From an uncultured Chlamydiae bacterium (GTDB lineage Bacteria > Chlamydiota > Chlamydiia > Chlamydiales > SM23-39), in the NCBI GenBank assembly GCA_903864395.1, contig CAIPFQ010000103.1, forward strand, positions 1 through 7,031: a DNA stretch of 7,031 bases. The letters run 5' to 3'. The position numbers and the translations under genes were made by a program. The notes below the pieces were generated by a model. The model did not search any database. It worked only from the letters and a program-made list of their open reading frames with translations, and was not told the DNA's origin. Below are positions 5,557 through 7,031 of this stretch, one piece after another. The number at the start of each line of letters is the position of its first letter. The stretch's first letter is position 1.

Positions 5557-7031
5557 GAGGGCCTCCACAGGGAAGCGATGGCGTCAGTGACAGTTTTTCC
5601 TTCGCTGAGCCGTTGTTTGAAGGCAGATTTGTTGGCAAGAAGCCATTCAAGGGCCTCTTCGAGGGGCACAGAGAGCTTTTTAAGTTCTGCGATCGCTTGA
5701 AACTCTTCGGCTTTTGTGGAGTAAAGAAGAGCGGAAAAGGGATCGAGTTTGAGCTGGCTGACGGTCGATGCGCCGCTGCCTTTGTGATATAAAAAGAGCT
5801 CTGAATATTTGCCTCCTTCAATGCGCAAAGAGCTGAGAGCAGATTCCTTATATTCGCTCATCGGGATGAGGTTGTCTTTTTTGAGGGCGTTGATCGATTC
5901 ATTGTCCTTGCCAAGACAGATCAGCCAGTTTGAATTTTGAAAGGCGGCCTTTGCCCCTGCGGAGCGCTCAAAGTCTTTTACGCTTTGCGTGCCGACAACG
6001 AGCGCGCCATTGTATTTGCGCAGCCGCCTTGCTAGAGACTCGATAAATCCTTCCATTTGCGGACTTTTGAGCAGATCCCACGCCTCGTCGATGCAGATCA
6101 TGCAGCGCCGCTTTCGGTCGCCCATAAAAATCTGATTGGAAATGGCGAGAGTGAAAATCTGAAGGACGACGGCTTGGAGATCGGCCATATTTTTGAGCTC
6201 TTCCGTTTCAATGACGACCACGTCTTGCGAGAAATCAATCGGACGAGACCCATAAAAATAATGGGCAAAGCCCCCTTGGGTGCTATATTTTTTCAATCCT
6301 TCTTTGAGGCTTTCTGCGGCGCCGATCATGAGCTCTGAGTGAAAGCGAGTGTTTTCGATGAGGTGAATGATCGTGTCGATTGTGGCTTTTGAGCCCTCTT
6401 TTTCCCAGGCAGCTTTCACAAGACTGCTCAAAATATCGGCTCTTTCTTTATCGATTTTCTGCATGGGGCACGCCATGGTGGTCACAATGGAGGCGATCAT
6501 CTCAAGCCCTGCATTGAGAGCCTCGGTGCCGTCTGACGTTTTAACGGCGTGAAACGGGTTGAGGTCGAATCCGCTTTTTTCAGAAAAATTGAGATATTGG
6601 CCGCCGAGGAGATGACAGAGTTTTTCAAAACTTCTGCCCAAATCGAGGACAAAAACCCTTCCGCCTTGGCCGAGATGCGCCATGATCATGTCTTGCATGA
6701 AGACAGATTTTCCAGAGCCAGAAGGGCCTACGATCACTGAATTTAAATTCCCCTCTGTCGCGAAAGGATCCCAGCTTGCAATTTGCCCTTTTCTTCCCAT
6801 GAGCAGCATGCCTTGGGTGGAGTTGCCCCACCATTCTCCAACGCAAGGGAGCAGGTGTGCGGTTTCATGGGTGAGGGTCGTTCGAAAACTGCGCACTCTT
6901 TTAATGCCGGCAATCTGGGGAGAATTTTCTCCCCAGGCCATCGGAAGACAAGAAAGAAGATCGGGGAAATGGATGTATTTGTTCTCTTTGAGCTTAAAGC
7001 CATATTTTTGAAAAAGAGCGAGAAGAGTGGA
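5553..7031 (-). CDS. traC: TraC, F-type T4SS assembly ATPase (VirB4 family), C-terminal part
   Basis: Cytoplasmic ATPase at the inner face of the F-type secretion channel, needed for pilus assembly. The frame stays open to the window edge, so 492 C-terminal residues are visible; the F protein is about 875 residues, so over 350 N-terminal residues lie outside. Numbering from the edge, a conserved LPMAWGE segment sits near residue 30, the Walker A motif GPSGSGKS at 102-109 (6705-6728), the Walker B block MICIDEAWDLL at 311-321 with the acidic DE pair at 315-316, and the VirB4-type VVGTQS motif at 345-350. Spacing and order are normal for the family and no catalytic residue is missing. The TGA stop overlaps the traW start (ATGA). 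In plasmid F, trbI follows traC; here traW follows directly. Identification is from motifs and context. A methionine at 6941 is internal and is not the start. Confidence 0.96.
   Translation of the reverse strand, partial: STLLALFQKYGFKLKENKYIHFPDLLSCLPMAWGENSPQIAGIKRVRSFRTTLTHETAHLLPCVGEWWGNSTQGMLLMGRKGQIASWDPFATEGNLNSVIVGPSGSGKSVFMQDMIMAHLGQGGRVFVLDLGRSFEKLCHLLGGQYLNFSEKSGFDLNPFHAVKTSDGTEALNAGLEMIASIVTTMACPMQKIDKERADILSSLVKAAWEKEGSKATIDTIIHLIENTRFHSELMIGAAESLKEGLKKYSTQGGFAHYFYGSRPIDFSQDVVVIETEELKNMADLQAVVLQIFTLAISNQIFMGDRKRRCMICIDEAWDLLKSPQMEGFIESLARRLRKYNGALVVGTQSVKDFERSAGAKAAFQNSNWLICLGKDNESINALKKDNLIPMSEYKESALSSLRIEGGKYSELFLYHKGSGASTVSQLKLDPFSALLYSTKAEEFQAIAELKKLSVPLEEALEWLLANKSAFKQRLSEGKTVTDAIASLWRPS
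5562..5566 (-). promoter_or_regulatory. Shine-Dalgarno of traW
   Basis: GGAGG lies five bases before ATG 5556 and is inside the end of traC. It supports this ATG over the GTG at 5568, which overlaps the site itself. Confidence 0.85.

Noticed and set aside
5348..5821. Other overlapping frames around traC/traW, including a 104-codon minus-strand frame at 5507-5821
   Set aside because: They are out-of-frame shadows of the traC 3' end and traW, without family motifs.

Overview
The window lies entirely inside one long minus-strand conjugation operon encoding an F-type type IV secretion system (the tra/trb family of plasmid F). In transcription order, from high to low coordinates, it holds the C-terminal part of traC, then complete traW, trbC, traU, traN, a very short traF and traH, and finally the first 110 codons of traG. 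There is no intergenic DNA. I see no promoter, terminator, RNA gene, insertion sequence, CRISPR array or other mobile-element boundary. The long plus-strand reading frames are antisense shadows of these genes.

How the genes work together: TraC is the cytoplasmic VirB4-type ATPase that powers pilus assembly. TraW, TrbC, TraU, TraF and TraH are exported factors for assembling, extending and retracting the pilus across the periplasm and at the outer membrane. TraN is the outer-membrane mating-pair stabilisation protein. TraG is the inner-membrane and periplasmic protein used for both pilus assembly and mating-pair stabilisation. The window is therefore the pilus assembly and mating-pair half of an operon that must continue on both sides. 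Upstream I would expect pilin, core-complex genes and the rest of traC. Downstream I would expect the rest of traG and possibly traD, traI or other relaxosome genes.

Three things stand out. First, all seven gene junctions are ATGA overlaps, in which the start codon overlaps the upstream stop codon; this fixes the start sites and suggests tight translational coupling. Second, TraF has shrunk to about 88 residues: it keeps the N-terminal TraF signature and lacks the thioredoxin-like C-terminal domain, yet it ends cleanly in the ATGA with traH, so it looks like a stable minimal form and not decay. TraH has also lost several family cysteines and TraN appears to have lost one pair, while TraU stays cysteine-rich. 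Third, the order is compact and differs from plasmid F: trbC precedes traU, and there is no room for trbI, trbE or trbB.

Organism: a Gram-negative bacterium. Counting a few lines gives roughly 37 to 52% G+C, averaging in the mid-40s. Diverged, compact F-type operons of this kind are known from genomic islands of amoeba-associated and obligate intracellular bacteria (chlamydia-like Parachlamydiales, Rickettsiales) and from some environmental proteobacteria. The base composition looks too high for a typical Rickettsia. A chlamydia-like or other amoeba-associated host is a guess that the window cannot prove. Whether it lies on a plasmid or a chromosomal element cannot be seen.
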